Shown: positions 16,601 to 24,938 of the stretch, piece by piece | Numbering within the stretch: the first letter of the stretch is position 1 | Layout of the letters: the number at the start of each line of letters is the position of its first letter | Source: Bacillota bacterium | GTDB lineage: Bacteria; Bacillota; Clostridia; DSM-8532 | Length of the DNA: 64,000 nucleotides | Reading direction: 5' to 3' | NCBI GenBank assembly: GCA_023415205.1 | Contig: JAEZLR010000028.1 | Span: forward strand, 1 to 64,000 | The notes under the pieces: model-generated | Told to the model about the DNA's origin: nothing | The model's input: the letters and a program-made list of their open reading frames with translations, nothing else | Databases searched by the model: none | Program-made: the position numbers and the translations under genes

Positions 16601-16909
16601 ATGGAAAACAATCAAAACATGAACCCTGTTAAGCCCAAAGGAATTCGCATTGAGGTTACAGAAAATGGCGTTTTAACAGCTAATGTACGTATGCCTTACT
16701 TCATCGTAAAAATGGGACTCAAATTTGGGCAGATGGCACACCATTCAAAAAAGAAAAGAAGTGCTGAAGATGAACTAGAACGCTTAAAAGATATTGATTT
16801 TGATGCGATTTTTGAAGAACTTAACAGTGGAGAACTGACCTTGCCGTGCCTATTGGTAGAAGTTGATGAACCAGACAAAAATGAGCATGTGAAGATTACG
16901 TTGGAATAA
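16601..16909 (+). CDS. hypothetical protein of the flavin cassette
   Basis: 102 aa, not recognised. The N-terminus is polar, residues 25-45 (VLTANVRMPYFIVKMGLKFG) look beta-rich or amphipathic, a basic linker HHSKKKRS follows, and the acidic C-terminus ends LPCLLVEVDEPDKNEHVKIT. That ending is like small SHOCT/YvlB-associated proteins, a weak resemblance. AAGGAGG (16585-16591) is 9 nt from ATG 16601; a GTG directly before it is also possible. The stop overlaps a possible ATG of the next gene (TAATG). Being co-operonic with an FMN-binding protein and a flavodoxin, it may be a partner in the same redox module. Confidence 0.65.
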   Translation: MENNQNMNPVKPKGIRIEVTENGVLTANVRMPYFIVKMGLKFGQMAHHSKKKRSAEDELERLKDIDFDAIFEELNSGELTLPCLLVEVDEPDKNEHVKITLE

Positions 16910-16920
16910 TGGAGGACAAA

Positions 16921-17376
16921 ATGGCTGCTTCAAAAATGGGTAAAAAGAAATTTAAAGTCTGGCTTGTTCTTTTAATTGTCGTAGGCGTGGCGGTATTGGG
17001 GATGGTGATAGCACTTCTTGCAGATGCTCCAGAGCGGCAGGAACTTAAATCTCTTAAAATCGAAGAGGTTGATTTTACACAATTGCGAGATGGAACCTAT
17101 ATTGGAGAATACGCAGGAACCAAAGGAAGCTTCAGAAACGCAACTGTTAAAGTTGTTATATCTGGCGGTGGAATTACAAAGATAACTATTTTGAAAGGTG
17201 CTCTGGATAGCAAGGGGAAATCCGTAGAGTTGACTGATGGAATGACAATTGATGCCCTATTTGAAAGAGTGCTTGAAAGCAAATCGTTGCAGGTGGATGC
17301 AATCAGCGGCGCAACGCTTACCTCAAAAGCCCATCTGAAAGCTTTGGAAAACGCCTTAAAACAGGCCGGACAGTAA
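16921..17376 (+). CDS. membrane-anchored FMN-binding domain protein
   Basis: 151 aa. A basic N-terminus and one transmembrane helix (about 13-35) precede an extracytoplasmic FMN_bind domain of the RnfG/NqrC kind. VDAISGATLTSKA near the C-terminus contains the SGAT flavinylation motif whose threonine can carry FMN covalently. An ATG at 16909 is in frame, but GGAGG (16911-16915) lies inside that extension and fits ATG 16921 with 5-nt spacing. Covalent attachment would need an ApbE-type flavin transferase, which is not in this window. It probably acts in extracytoplasmic electron transfer. Confidence 0.85.
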   Translation: MAASKMGKKKFKVWLVLLIVVGVAVLGMVIALLADAPERQELKSLKIEEVDFTQLRDGTYIGEYAGTKGSFRNATVKVVISGGGITKITILKGALDSKGKSVELTDGMTIDALFERVLESKSLQVDAISGATLTSKAHLKALENALKQAGQ

Positions 17377-17396
17377 TTTGTGAAAGGGGACTTATA

Positions 17397-17936
17397 ATGA
17401 AAATTGCGGTTGTTTCCTATTCGTACACTGGTAATAATGATAGGCTTGCCTCTTGTGTGGCAAGGGACTTATCTGTAGAGTATATTAAAATCACAACACA
17501 GCAGCCAATGACAATGTGGAGTATCCTACTGGATATCATTTTTAATCGAACACCCAAAACTTTCCCCAACCCTGAAACACTTGAACGGTATGACCTAATT
17601 CTATTCTTCGCCCCTGTTTGGATGGGTCAAATTGCATCGCCCCTTAGACCTTATTTAAGCGCAGTAAAATCAAATCCTAAAGCATATGGCTTCTTATCTA
17701 TCAGCGGTGGAGCAGACGGTGACAATCCGACGCTACTTGCAGAGCTTTTGAAACGAACTGGAACGAAACCTATCCTCACGCTCGACCAACACATTAGGGA
17801 TTTGATCCACCAGAATACAAAACCTACCCGCAAGGATACCTCCGCATATAAAATCAGCGAAGCAGAGGCAATAAGTCTTTCAACAGTAGTTATTAAGGAA
17901 ATAAATAAGCTCATGAGAGGTAATGGAATACATTGA
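17397..17936 (+). CDS. flavodoxin-family protein
   Basis: 179 aa. The N-terminus VVSYSYTGNNDRLA matches the flavodoxin phosphate-binding loop, FFAPVWMGQIASPLRPYL is the loop over the flavin ring, and SISGGADGDNP follows. It is longer than short-chain electron-transfer flavodoxins and lacks a catalytic domain I can name. It is last in the TetR-controlled cassette, 20 bp after the FMN-binding gene. A cytoplasmic electron-carrier or quinone/flavin reductase role is possible. Confidence 0.8.
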   Translation: MKIAVVSYSYTGNNDRLASCVARDLSVEYIKITTQQPMTMWSILLDIIFNRTPKTFPNPETLERYDLILFFAPVWMGQIASPLRPYLSAVKSNPKAYGFLSISGGADGDNPTLLAELLKRTGTKPILTLDQHIRDLIHQNTKPTRKDTSAYKISEAEAISLSTVVIKEINKLMRGNGIH

Positions 17937-17954
17937 AATCAATACCCAAGAACA

Positions 17955-17973
17955 AGCGGCTTAACAGGCCGCT
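17955..17973 (+). terminator. weak hairpin after the flavin cassette
   Basis: AGCGGC (17955-17960) pairs with GCCGCT (17968-17973) over a 7-nt loop. No T-run follows, so termination is doubtful. The remaining 170 bp to spoIIAA show no convincing sigma-H promoter, although the spoIIA operon of Bacillus is sigma-H dependent. Confidence 0.3.
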
Positions 17974-18145
17974 AATAAGAAGGCAGTTTGTTTTCCTTAC
18001 AAAACAGGTTCAGTTGCCCCAGTGGGAGGACATTAAAAAAAGCTGGTGTTATTCGGTTTCTTTGATGAAATAACCTGCGGTAATAAAGGAGAGACAAGGG
18101 AAATAAAGAAAACAATAGTTTATAAGGAAACAGGGGGGTGAAGGA

Positions 18146-18454
18146 ATGGATATCAAATTTTCAAAGGAAGGAAACACTCTGATCGTTATCATAGAAGGAG
18201 AAATTGATCATCATACGGCTTCCAGGGCGAGAGAACGCATAGACAGCAAGTTTCTTATGGAGCCCGTGAAAAATATGGTGGTGGACCTGTCACGGGTGAC
18301 CTTTATGGACAGTGCGGGCATCGGGTTGATTCTAGGCAGAATGAGCAGGGTCGCCGGTGTTGGAGGGAAAATGACCCTTCGCAAGCCTAAGCCTGAGATA
18401 AGTAAAATATTGAAAATGTCCAGGATAGAGTCTATTGTAGAGCTAGATGCCTGA
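18146..18454 (+). CDS. spoIIAA: anti-sigma-F factor antagonist SpoIIAA
   Basis: 102 aa STAS-domain protein. VVDLSRVTFMDSAGIGLILG carries the phosphorylatable serine at residue 56 (DSAG). Dephosphorylated SpoIIAA binds SpoIIAB and frees sigma F in the forespore. The ATG follows AGGGGGGTGAAGG. It is the first gene of the spoIIAA-spoIIAB-sigF operon, with intergenic distances of 29 and 8 bp. The operon marks the organism as a sporeformer or recent descendant of one. Confidence 0.96.
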   Translation: MDIKFSKEGNTLIVIIEGEIDHHTASRARERIDSKFLMEPVKNMVVDLSRVTFMDSAGIGLILGRMSRVAGVGGKMTLRKPKPEISKILKMSRIESIVELDA

Positions 18455-18483
18455 AGTCTTAATGTATTGTGAGGTTAATGGTT

Positions 18484-18912
18484 ATGCAACCAATCAACAA
18501 AATGAAAACCGAGTTCTTAAGCAAATCCTCCAACGAAGCCTTTGCAAGGGTGGTGGCAGCCTCTTTTGTCGCCCAGGCCGATCCCTCCATAGATGTTTTG
18601 GCTGATATACGCACAGCCGTATCGGAGGCGGTCACCAACGCCATCGTCCATGGGTATGAGAATACCGAAGGGGTGGTTACAATGGAATGTTTTCTCTATC
18701 CGGACCGTGTTGAGATCATCATTGAAGACTCCGGAAAAGGAATCCAGGATATTGAACAGGCAAAAACGCCTCTTTTTACCACCCGACCCGATCTTGAACG
18801 ATCAGGCATGGGTTTTACCGTTATGGAAACCTTTATGGACAGCCTGGAGATTGAATCTGTTCCAGGAAGAGGTACTAAAATCCGTATGTCAAAGCAATTG
18901 GAGTATAGGTAG
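18484..18912 (+). CDS. spoIIAB: anti-sigma-F factor / SpoIIAA kinase
   Basis: 142 aa GHKL-type kinase. The N box (DIRTAVSEAVTNAIVHGYEN), G1 box (DSGKGIQ) and G2 box (RSGMGFTVME) are all present. It holds sigma F inactive and phosphorylates SpoIIAA. Upstream in-frame GTG 18469 and ATG 18478 exist, but GAGG (18471-18474) fits ATG 18484 with 9-nt spacing, and that start gives MQPINKMKTEFLSKS, matching the usual family N-terminus. Confidence 0.96.
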   Translation: MQPINKMKTEFLSKSSNEAFARVVAASFVAQADPSIDVLADIRTAVSEAVTNAIVHGYENTEGVVTMECFLYPDRVEIIIEDSGKGIQDIEQAKTPLFTTRPDLERSGMGFTVMETFMDSLEIESVPGRGTKIRMSKQLEYR

Positions 18913-18920
18913 GCAAAAGC

Positions 18921-19658
18921 ATGAGCAACTTTAACGACGAGTCCCAAATTGAAACGATCAAAAGGGCTCAGAATGGTGATGTTGACGCTAGAAACGCATT
19001 GATTGACAAAAATACCGGTCTGGTATGGAGTGTGGTCAGAAGGTTTCGCAACAGAAATGTTGAAACTGAAGACCTGTTTCAGATTGGCTGTATTGGCTTG
19101 ATTAAAGCCGTCGATAAGTTTGATGCCTCATTTAATGTACGTTTTTCCACCTATGCGGTTCCCATGATTTTAGGGGAGATACGGCGATATTTCAGGGATG
19201 ATGGGGCAATTAAGGTCAGTAGAAGCCTAAAGGAATTATCCCTCAAGGCCAAGGATATCAGTGAAAAGCTTGAGCAAAATCTGGGCCGCCCCCCCACCAT
19301 CAACGAGCTGTCCAAGGCATTGGGTGAGGAGCCGGAAAACATCATCCATGCCCTTGAAGCATCTCGTGCTCCCGAGTCCTTGTTCAGGGAGTATGAGGAT
19401 GAGGATGGATCAGAAAACCGATTGATAGACCGCATTATCTCTGAGGAGGGAAACAGTGAAACTGATACGGTAGAGCGCATATCCCTCTATAGTGCTATAA
19501 AGCAGCTTTCAGCCCGGGAGAAGAGTCTCATCTGGATGCGCTTCTATTCGGGACAAACTCAACAGAATGTAGCCAAAAAGCTGGGGATATCCCAGGTTCA
19601 GGTGTCCAGGCTTGAGAAAAAGGTGCTGGAACTATTAAAGGCCCAATTGGAAGGCTAA
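18921..19658 (+). CDS. sigF: RNA polymerase sporulation sigma factor SigF
   Basis: 245 aa. Region 2 (LVWSVVRRFRNRNVETEDLFQIG, shown in part; then FSTYAVPMILGEIRRYFRDD) covers core binding and -10 recognition. Region 3 (LGRPPTINELSKALG) and region 4 helix-turn-helix (TQQNVAKKLGISQVQVSRLE) follow. It is the first compartment-specific sigma factor, active in the forespore. The spoVA genes that follow sigF in many sporeformers are absent here: a terminator and a convergent DUF1015 gene come next. Confidence 0.96.
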   Translation: MSNFNDESQIETIKRAQNGDVDARNALIDKNTGLVWSVVRRFRNRNVETEDLFQIGCIGLIKAVDKFDASFNVRFSTYAVPMILGEIRRYFRDDGAIKVSRSLKELSLKAKDISEKLEQNLGRPPTINELSKALGEEPENIIHALEASRAPESLFREYEDEDGSENRLIDRIISEEGNSETDTVERISLYSAIKQLSAREKSLIWMRFYSGQTQQNVAKKLGISQVQVSRLEKKVLELLKAQLEG

Positions 19659-19701
19659 AGGCCGTGTAAAGAACCTGGTATAGGTTTTCGCTTTTATGAA
19701 A

Positions 19702-19730
19702 AAGCCGCTCCCCTTTTAGGGGAGCGGCTT
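19702..19730. terminator. bidirectional terminator between sigF and the DUF1015 gene
   Basis: A perfect 12-bp stem (19702-19713 with 19719-19730, AAGCCGCTCCCC arm) has a 5-nt loop. On the minus strand it runs into five T, giving a good terminator for the gene at 19739. On the plus strand only TTA follows, so it is weaker for sigF. Confidence 0.85.
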
Positions 19731-19738
19731 ATGTACGC

Positions 19739-21088
19739 TTATCGGATTTTTCTGCATTCCAGGTAAAAACGTTTCTCTGAGGCTTCACCCATGGAGAAGG
19801 TTTTTCTGGGAAGGGCTCCGTCGAGAATAACGGTTCTAAAGAGCTCATTTTTGTCCATTGGAGCCAGGAAGAAGCCCATGTTTCCGGGTTGGCGCCCAAG
19901 TCTTTCGGTTATATCCTCCCCGTGGACATAATCTATGCCAACGCTCTTATTCTCTTGGAGATAGAAATCAAGAAAGCTCTGAAGTGTTGCTACATCCAGG
20001 TTAAAGGAGGGGCACTCCACAACAAGATAACCAGATCCCTGGGGGGAGGTATAGGGGATAATATGCCCACTGGCCTCAGGCGTGTCCGTACCTTTTATCA
20101 CGCTGGCCTTGCAGCCTTTACTGTTATAGTAGGCACAAAAGGCCTCGGCAAGGTGGTGGGGATCCACGTTGAATAGTATTCTGTGAATGGGCTCAAAAAC
20201 AAGACCCCTATCATGGACATTCACCATTTCCACTAATGCAAATCGGGCTGGGTGATTGGACTGTTCTTCAGGGGAGAGGTTCTTTTTAAGGTTTTCCCAG
20301 CAGGCCTTTGCCGTGGCCAGAGAATGGTTGCCGTCACCGACTGCAAACAAAAGCACACCGTAGGCTTCCTTCAATTGATAGCGATCCTGGAAATGATCAG
20401 GGTCTTTCAGCTTTTGAAGAGCTATGGCGATATTTTCTAGGTCCTTTTCATCGCTGACCTTCCAACCCTTGATACTGCCGCTGTCCTTCATGAGTTCAAA
20501 GTCATAGGCCTGGGGTAGACTGGCGGATTTATTGACCAGGGGTTCAATGATGGTTCTTTCACCATCATCAATAAGTATCATAATGTGGGGAAGCTCCAGG
20601 GGAGCATTTTCACGGATACGGATACGGGGGGGCAGACGGTCAATAATAGTGCCCTCAGTGGCTCGGATCAGGCTTTGGGAGCCTTTGTTATAATCATAGC
20701 GCTCAAGATCAACGGCAAATATGAGGCCGTGCCGGGTAAAGCCGCTATGAAAGGTTCTTTCGACCAATAGTACAGTATCGGTAAGCTCTTCAAATATGTT
20801 GCGGCGGATATAACCGGCCATGTTTTCCCTTATTCTTTCTATTCGCAAGGTTTTTTCTTCCTCTGTTTCAGTCTCAAGAAAAGCCTCGGGAAAAATCAAT
20901 CGCAGGGTTGAAGGCTCCTCTCCTACAAAAGCATCCACGCTCTGCCAATATTCAGGCTCAGAAGTATATTGATCACAGGCAACCGTAGCCCAACGTGTCA
21001 TATCCAATCCTTTTTTGGGCAATAATACGGAGGAAATGCTCATTCCTAGTTCTTTTTGAAAAACCTCGCGCAAACTGGTATTTATCAT
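19739..21088 (-). CDS. DUF1015-family protein
   Basis: 449 aa, the typical length. Recognisable DUF1015 text includes LPKKGLDMTRWATVACDQYT near the N-terminus, the central FAVGDGNHSLATAKACWE, and IDYVHGED near the C-terminus. The biochemical function of the family is not established; it is soluble and common in anaerobic Firmicutes. GGGAGG lies 9 nt before the ATG. It is convergent with sigF and shares its terminator hairpin. Confidence 0.88.
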   Translation of the reverse strand: MINTSLREVFQKELGMSISSVLLPKKGLDMTRWATVACDQYTSEPEYWQSVDAFVGEEPSTLRLIFPEAFLETETEEEKTLRIERIRENMAGYIRRNIFEELTDTVLLVERTFHSGFTRHGLIFAVDLERYDYNKGSQSLIRATEGTIIDRLPPRIRIRENAPLELPHIMILIDDGERTIIEPLVNKSASLPQAYDFELMKDSGSIKGWKVSDEKDLENIAIALQKLKDPDHFQDRYQLKEAYGVLLFAVGDGNHSLATAKACWENLKKNLSPEEQSNHPARFALVEMVNVHDRGLVFEPIHRILFNVDPHHLAEAFCAYYNSKGCKASVIKGTDTPEASGHIIPYTSPQGSGYLVVECPSFNLDVATLQSFLDFYLQENKSVGIDYVHGEDITERLGRQPGNMGFFLAPMDKNELFRTVILDGALPRKTFSMGEASEKRFYLECRKIR

Positions 21089-21226
21089 GGGCGAGAAACC
21101 TCCCTTTAGTTTAACCTTTGTTCATTGTAGAGCATCATGAAATATCTGTCAAACGCTTTGACGCATCTATTCCTTGGTTTTTAGTCATACTAAATACGAA
21201 AATACATGTCAGGAGGGAAAAGGATT

Positions 21227-21403
21227 ATGAGATCTGGTTTTAGTGGTGGAATCCTATTAGGTGCCTTAGTAGGTGCAGCACTTTCAATAATGGCCGAAGA
21301 AAATTTTAGATGGGACAGATCTGTCAGGGCCATGGGCAGAGCAGGCAGAAATATTGGAAGATGTGCCGGAAGAGCATACACATCCATGAGACATATGTTA
21401 TGA
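21227..21403 (+). CDS. small glycine-rich single-span membrane protein
   Basis: 58 aa. Residues 4-21 (GFSGGILLGALVGAALSI) form one glycine-rich transmembrane segment. The rest is basic and arginine-rich (WDRSVRAMGRAGRNIGR), so it is probably cytoplasmic. The layout recalls small YtxH-like proteins, but no family is certain. An ATG at 21206 is in frame, but AGGAGG at 21211-21216 fits ATG 21227 (10-nt spacing) and would lie inside the longer version. Function unknown. Confidence 0.7.
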   Translation: MRSGFSGGILLGALVGAALSIMAEENFRWDRSVRAMGRAGRNIGRCAGRAYTSMRHML

Positions 21404-21426
21404 TCGAAAGGATAAAGAACATGGCG

Positions 21427-21447
21427 GGGGGCGAAGAATTCGTCCCC
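21427..21447 (+). terminator. hairpin after the small membrane protein gene
   Basis: GGGGGCGAA (21427-21435) pairs with TTCGTCCCC (21439-21447), nine pairs including one G-U, with a 3-nt loop. The following TGTTTG is a poor U-tract. It lies between the small gene and the T-box promoter, so it is probably a terminator. Confidence 0.5.
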
Positions 21448-21476
21448 TGTTTGAACAAAAAAGGAAAAAAAGCAGG

Positions 21477-21505
21477 TTGACTTTTAGCACCCACGGGCAT
21501 ATGAT
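21477..21505 (+). promoter_or_regulatory. sigma-A promoter of the T-box/aspS transcript
   Basis: TTGACT (21477-21482) and TATGAT (21500-21505) have 17-bp spacing. Transcription from about 21512 includes the entire T-box leader. Confidence 0.8.
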
Positions 21506-21511
21506 AGTTAA

Positions 21512-21786
21512 AAACTATAAACAAGGCGATGAAAAGGATAAGTAGACATTCTAAACCATCAGAGAAGAGACGTCACCGGCTGAAAGCGTCTTTGGGGAGC
21601 GAATGTTGAACGACACCCTGGAGCCGGCTGAAAAAAACAGCATGCTGTGAGTAAGTCAGCCCGCAAATCTGCGTTATGGATCGAACAAAGCCGAATAGGT
21701 CGGCCTTTTTAGGCTCTCCTGTTAATTTGGGTGGTACCGCGAGCATACCCTCGTCCCAGAAATTCTTTCTGGGCGAGGGTTTTTTA
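21512..21786 (+). ncRNA. T-box leader (tRNA-sensing riboswitch) of aspS
   Basis: Stem I features are visible (GATGAAAAGGATAAGTAG near 21525-21543, then AGAGAAGAGA). The invariant T-box bulge TGGGTGGTACCGCG is at 21728-21741. The terminator stem is 21747-21780 (ACCCTCG and CCCAGAAA arms with their complements, one bulged T), followed by TTTTT. Uncharged tRNA should favour the antiterminator and allow aspS transcription. The probable specifier region TGAACGACACC (21607-21617) contains AAC (Asn) directly followed by GAC (Asp), so the decoded codon is ambiguous by eye. Confidence 0.95.
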
Positions 21787-21814
21787 TATTTTAAAGGCGA
21801 AAGGATGAAGTGAA

Positions 21815-23140
21815 ATGGAAGAAATCAAAGGATACGTTACAGAAGAGGCCATCGAAGCGGACTCCCTAAAAGAAATGGCGGGCAAGATCGTAAGGCTCCA
21901 TGGGATGGTGCATAAGGTCAGGGATATGAGTGGCTTTGCCTTTGTCATACTCAGAACGGCCAGGGATCTGATCCAATTAGTTTACACCAAGGGTGATACA
22001 CAGGTTGAAATCAATGATCTTCAAGAAGGTGCTTCTGTTATAGTGGAAGGGCTTGTCGTTGGAAATGAGCGGGTTATAAATCAGGCTGAGATTCATATCA
22101 AGGAGGTAAGCATTTTATCAAAGCCGGCCGCTGCCCTTCCTGTGACCATAAATCGTAAGCAATTAGATATTCCTCTGGATACCAATTTAACCTACAGGCC
22201 TGTTACTCTGAGAAATGAAAAGGAGAGGGCCGTATTCAAAATTCAAGAGGGCATTGCCCGTGGGTTCAGGGAATATTTGTGCAAGCAGCGCTTTTCAGAG
22301 ATTCGAACACCAAAGATCGTATTCGCAGGGGCAGAGGGCGGTGCCAATATCTTTAAAATGGATTATTTCGGAAAACAGGTTTATCTTGCCCAAAGCCCCC
22401 AATTCTATAAGCAGACGATGGTGGGGGTTTATGAAAGGGTCTTTGAAATTGCGCCGGTATATCGGGCTGAAAAGCATGATACCTCCAGACATTTAAACGA
22501 ATATATCAGTATGGATTTTGAAATGGGATTTATCAAGGATCATACCGATATTATGAACATGGAGACAGGGGCCTTGAGATATATCTTCTCCCTTCTAGAG
22601 GAGGACTATGGAAGGGAGTTGGCCTTGTTCAATGCTCAAGTCCCCCGGTTTGATAGTATCCCATCCATCAAGTTCATGGAAGCCAAGGAGATCATTCAGA
22701 AGCATTTCAAAAAGAAGGTCACTGACTTTTATGACTTTGAGCCCGAAGAGGAGCAATTGATAGGCCAATTCGCCCAAAAGGAGTGGGGCAGCGAATTTAT
22801 CTTTATTACCCACTACCCGTCCGATAAAAGGCCCTTCTATGCCATGGATGACGAGAAGGAACCGGGCTTTACCAAGAGCTTCGATCTTTTATATAAGGGT
22901 CTGGAGGTTACCACCGGTGGACAGCGCATTCATGATTACCATGAGCAAGTCAAAAAAATGCTTGACAGGGGCATGAACCCCGATGATTTTGAATCCTACT
23001 TGATGATTCATCGCTATGGTATGCCACCCCACGGCGGCCTGGGTGCGGGGCTTGAACGTCTGACCATGAAACTGCTTAATTTCAATAATGTACGGTATGC
23101 CTCACTATTCCCAAGAGACATCCATCGCGTGACGCCCTGA
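21815..23140 (+). CDS. aspS: aspartate--tRNA(Asp/Asn) ligase, archaeal/eukaryotic type
   Basis: 441 aa, the short AspRS type without the bacterial GAD insertion. An N-terminal OB-fold anticodon-binding domain (KIVRLHGMVHKVRDMSGFAF) is followed by the class II core: motif 2 (FEIAPVYRAEKHDTSRHLNE) and motif 3 (HGGLGAGLERLTMKLL). EGGANIFKMDYFGKQVYLAQ and SPQFYKQ are AspRS-like rather than AsnRS-like. Enzymes of this type are often non-discriminating, charging tRNA-Asn with Asp for later amidation by GatCAB; that is likely but unproven here. Controlled by the T-box leader directly upstream. Confidence 0.92.
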   Translation: MEEIKGYVTEEAIEADSLKEMAGKIVRLHGMVHKVRDMSGFAFVILRTARDLIQLVYTKGDTQVEINDLQEGASVIVEGLVVGNERVINQAEIHIKEVSILSKPAAALPVTINRKQLDIPLDTNLTYRPVTLRNEKERAVFKIQEGIARGFREYLCKQRFSEIRTPKIVFAGAEGGANIFKMDYFGKQVYLAQSPQFYKQTMVGVYERVFEIAPVYRAEKHDTSRHLNEYISMDFEMGFIKDHTDIMNMETGALRYIFSLLEEDYGRELALFNAQVPRFDSIPSIKFMEAKEIIQKHFKKKVTDFYDFEPEEEQLIGQFAQKEWGSEFIFITHYPSDKRPFYAMDDEKEPGFTKSFDLLYKGLEVTTGGQRIHDYHEQVKKMLDRGMNPDDFESYLMIHRYGMPPHGGLGAGLERLTMKLLNFNNVRYASLFPRDIHRVTP

Positions 23141-23180
23141 GTAAACCACCTTTCTCCTATGCCAACAGCATAGCCTTTAC

Positions 23181-23196
23181 AATACTAAATATAGTA
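23181..23196. repeat. short palindrome upstream of the MFS gene
   Basis: ATACTA-AATA-TAGTAT is a 16-bp inverted repeat about 85 bp before the MFS start and could be an operator. A nearby CTATGC-caaca-GCATAG hairpin may belong to the 3' end of aspS. Neither has a T-run, and the regulator is unknown. Confidence 0.35.
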
Positions 23197-23280
23197 TCCG
23201 AAGGATGAAACTTTTTAAAAAAAATAAGGTAAATATATAAGTAAAGAATAATAGTTTATCGATGGAGTGTAATGTAAAGC

Positions 23281-24504
23281 ATGAATAATCAATGGAAAAA
23301 GAAAACCATACTCTTTCTGGCCAGTCAGACCATTTCACTATTTGGTTCCTCATTAGTCCAATATGCCATCACCTGGTATATTACATTGAAGACCCAGTCA
23401 GGAGCAATGATGACCATTGCCATCCTCTGTGGCTTTCTTCCGACCTTTTTTCTTTCTCCCTTTGCCGGGGTATGGGCAGATCGCTACAATCGTAAGCGCC
23501 TGATCATCTTATCCGATACATTAATTGCCGGGGTTACTTTTATTTTAGCCATCCTGTTTCTTTTGGGCTATGATGCCTTATGGTTGCTTTTTGTAGCATT
23601 GGCTCTCCGAGCTGTTGGAACTGGGATTCAAATGCCGGCAGTCGGTGCCATTCTCCCCCAATGGGTTCCCCAAGATAAGCTCACCAAGGTTAATGCAACC
23701 AATGGTAGTATTCAATCCCTTGTGACACTGGTTTCCCCCATGTTGAGCGGTGCTCTCCTGACCACAACCACCATAGAATCCATCTTCTTTATCGATGTTG
23801 TCACTGCTGCTGCTGCAGTAGCGATCTTGGTGTTGTTTTTGCGTGTTCCCGACCATGAAAAAGCTTTAAACCGAGAATCCACCACGTATTTTGTGGATCT
23901 TAAGGAAGGCTTTCAATACATTCTTAATCATCGCTTTGTAAGAAATCTTTGCCTCTTTAATACTTTCTTTCTAATCATGGCGGCTCCCGTTGCTTTTCTT
24001 ACTCCGTTGCAGGTGACCAGAAGCTTTGGAAGTGATGTTTGGCGATTAACCGCCATTGAGGTTGCCTTTTCGGCAGGAATGTTGGTTGGAGGCCTCATTA
24101 TGGCTTCCTGGCAGGGATTTAAAAACAAGGTCCACACCATGTCTTTGTCAGTTCTTATCATTGGGACAGGTACTTTTATGTTGGGGATCATCCCCGTCTT
24201 TTGGCTGTACCTAGTCTTTGTAAGTGTCATCGGTTTGTCTATGCCTATCTTCAATACGCCTGCTATAGTGCTTTTACAGCAAAAGGTTGAAGGGAACTTT
24301 TTAGGCCGAGTTTTTGGAGTGCTCAGTATGCTGTCAACCTCCATGATGCCGTTGGGTATGCTGATTTTTGGCCCTCTGGCTGACTCAATAGCGATTGAAT
24401 GGCTTCTATTGGGAACAGGAGCACTGCTTATCCTTCAGGGTGTGGTCATGTTTACCAATAAAGTTATGATTCAGGAAGGTAAACCTGTGGAACAGCCTGA
24501 ATGA
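23281..24504 (+). CDS. MFS exporter, DHA3 (macrolide/drug efflux-like) subfamily
   Basis: 407 aa, twelve hydrophobic helices. Helices 2-3 are joined by WADRYNRKRLIILSDTLIAG, the motif A loop typical of MefA-like and EntS-like DHA3 transporters. A second half with EVAFSAGMLVGGLIMASWQG follows. The substrate cannot be inferred. No strong Shine-Dalgarno is seen at the ATG (GGAG lies 13 nt upstream), so the start is moderately certain. It converges on a kinase remnant, with a long hairpin between. Confidence 0.85.
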   Translation: MNNQWKKKTILFLASQTISLFGSSLVQYAITWYITLKTQSGAMMTIAILCGFLPTFFLSPFAGVWADRYNRKRLIILSDTLIAGVTFILAILFLLGYDALWLLFVALALRAVGTGIQMPAVGAILPQWVPQDKLTKVNATNGSIQSLVTLVSPMLSGALLTTTTIESIFFIDVVTAAAAVAILVLFLRVPDHEKALNRESTTYFVDLKEGFQYILNHRFVRNLCLFNTFFLIMAAPVAFLTPLQVTRSFGSDVWRLTAIEVAFSAGMLVGGLIMASWQGFKNKVHTMSLSVLIIGTGTFMLGIIPVFWLYLVFVSVIGLSMPIFNTPAIVLLQQKVEGNFLGRVFGVLSMLSTSMMPLGMLIFGPLADSIAIEWLLLGTGALLILQGVVMFTNKVMIQEGKPVEQPE

Positions 24505-24540
24505 TACTATGTACCTACGTGAAATCTTTCAAGGGGCCTT

Positions 24541-24584
24541 ATAAACTGGCCGGAATATGTCCATTTTAGGGATGGCCAGTTTAT
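24541..24584. terminator. long hairpin between the convergent MFS gene and PfkB remnant
   Basis: ATAAACTGGCC (24541-24551) pairs perfectly with 24574-24584. The loop can form a smaller inner stem (TCC with GGGA). There is no U-tract on either side. It is probably a transcript 3'-end structure. Confidence 0.55.
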
Positions 24585-24589
24585 GAGCC

Positions 24590-24895
24590 TTACAGCCTTT
24601 CCCCATAATAGCTTTTATAAAGCTTAAGGAGCTTCCTAGAACTCAGCCTGGGGTCAAAGAGTTCCTTGGATTGAACGCAAAGACCTGCTACCAGAGTTCC
24701 GAGCTTCATGGAGGTTTTGATATCATACCCCTCCAAGATACCGTACATAAGTCCCGCAAAAAAGCTGTCGCCGGCACCGTTGGTGTCCACCAGGGGGCAG
24801 TCCTTCATGCAGGGAATATCAATCCATTCCCCTTGGGGGGGTAAGGGCTGTTGAGCCTGCCGAGCCATGGGTAAAAATATACATCCTAAGTGCTG
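24590..24895 (-). pseudogene. C-terminal remnant of a PfkB-family sugar/nucleoside kinase
   Basis: Only the last third of a ribokinase-type kinase is present. It contains the anion-hole/catalytic motif DTNGAGDSFFAGLMYG and the following helices; full-length relatives are about 300 aa. An ATG at 24868 is in frame, but family-like text (GCIFLP) continues upstream to a stop at 24896-24898 and there is no RBS. This looks like a 5'-deleted gene rather than a short functional one. Nothing upstream in any frame recovers the N-terminal substrate domain. Confidence 0.85.
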
Positions 24896-24938
24896 TTAAT
24901 TTCATATTACAAGGTACGAAGATGAATAATTGCTCCTC

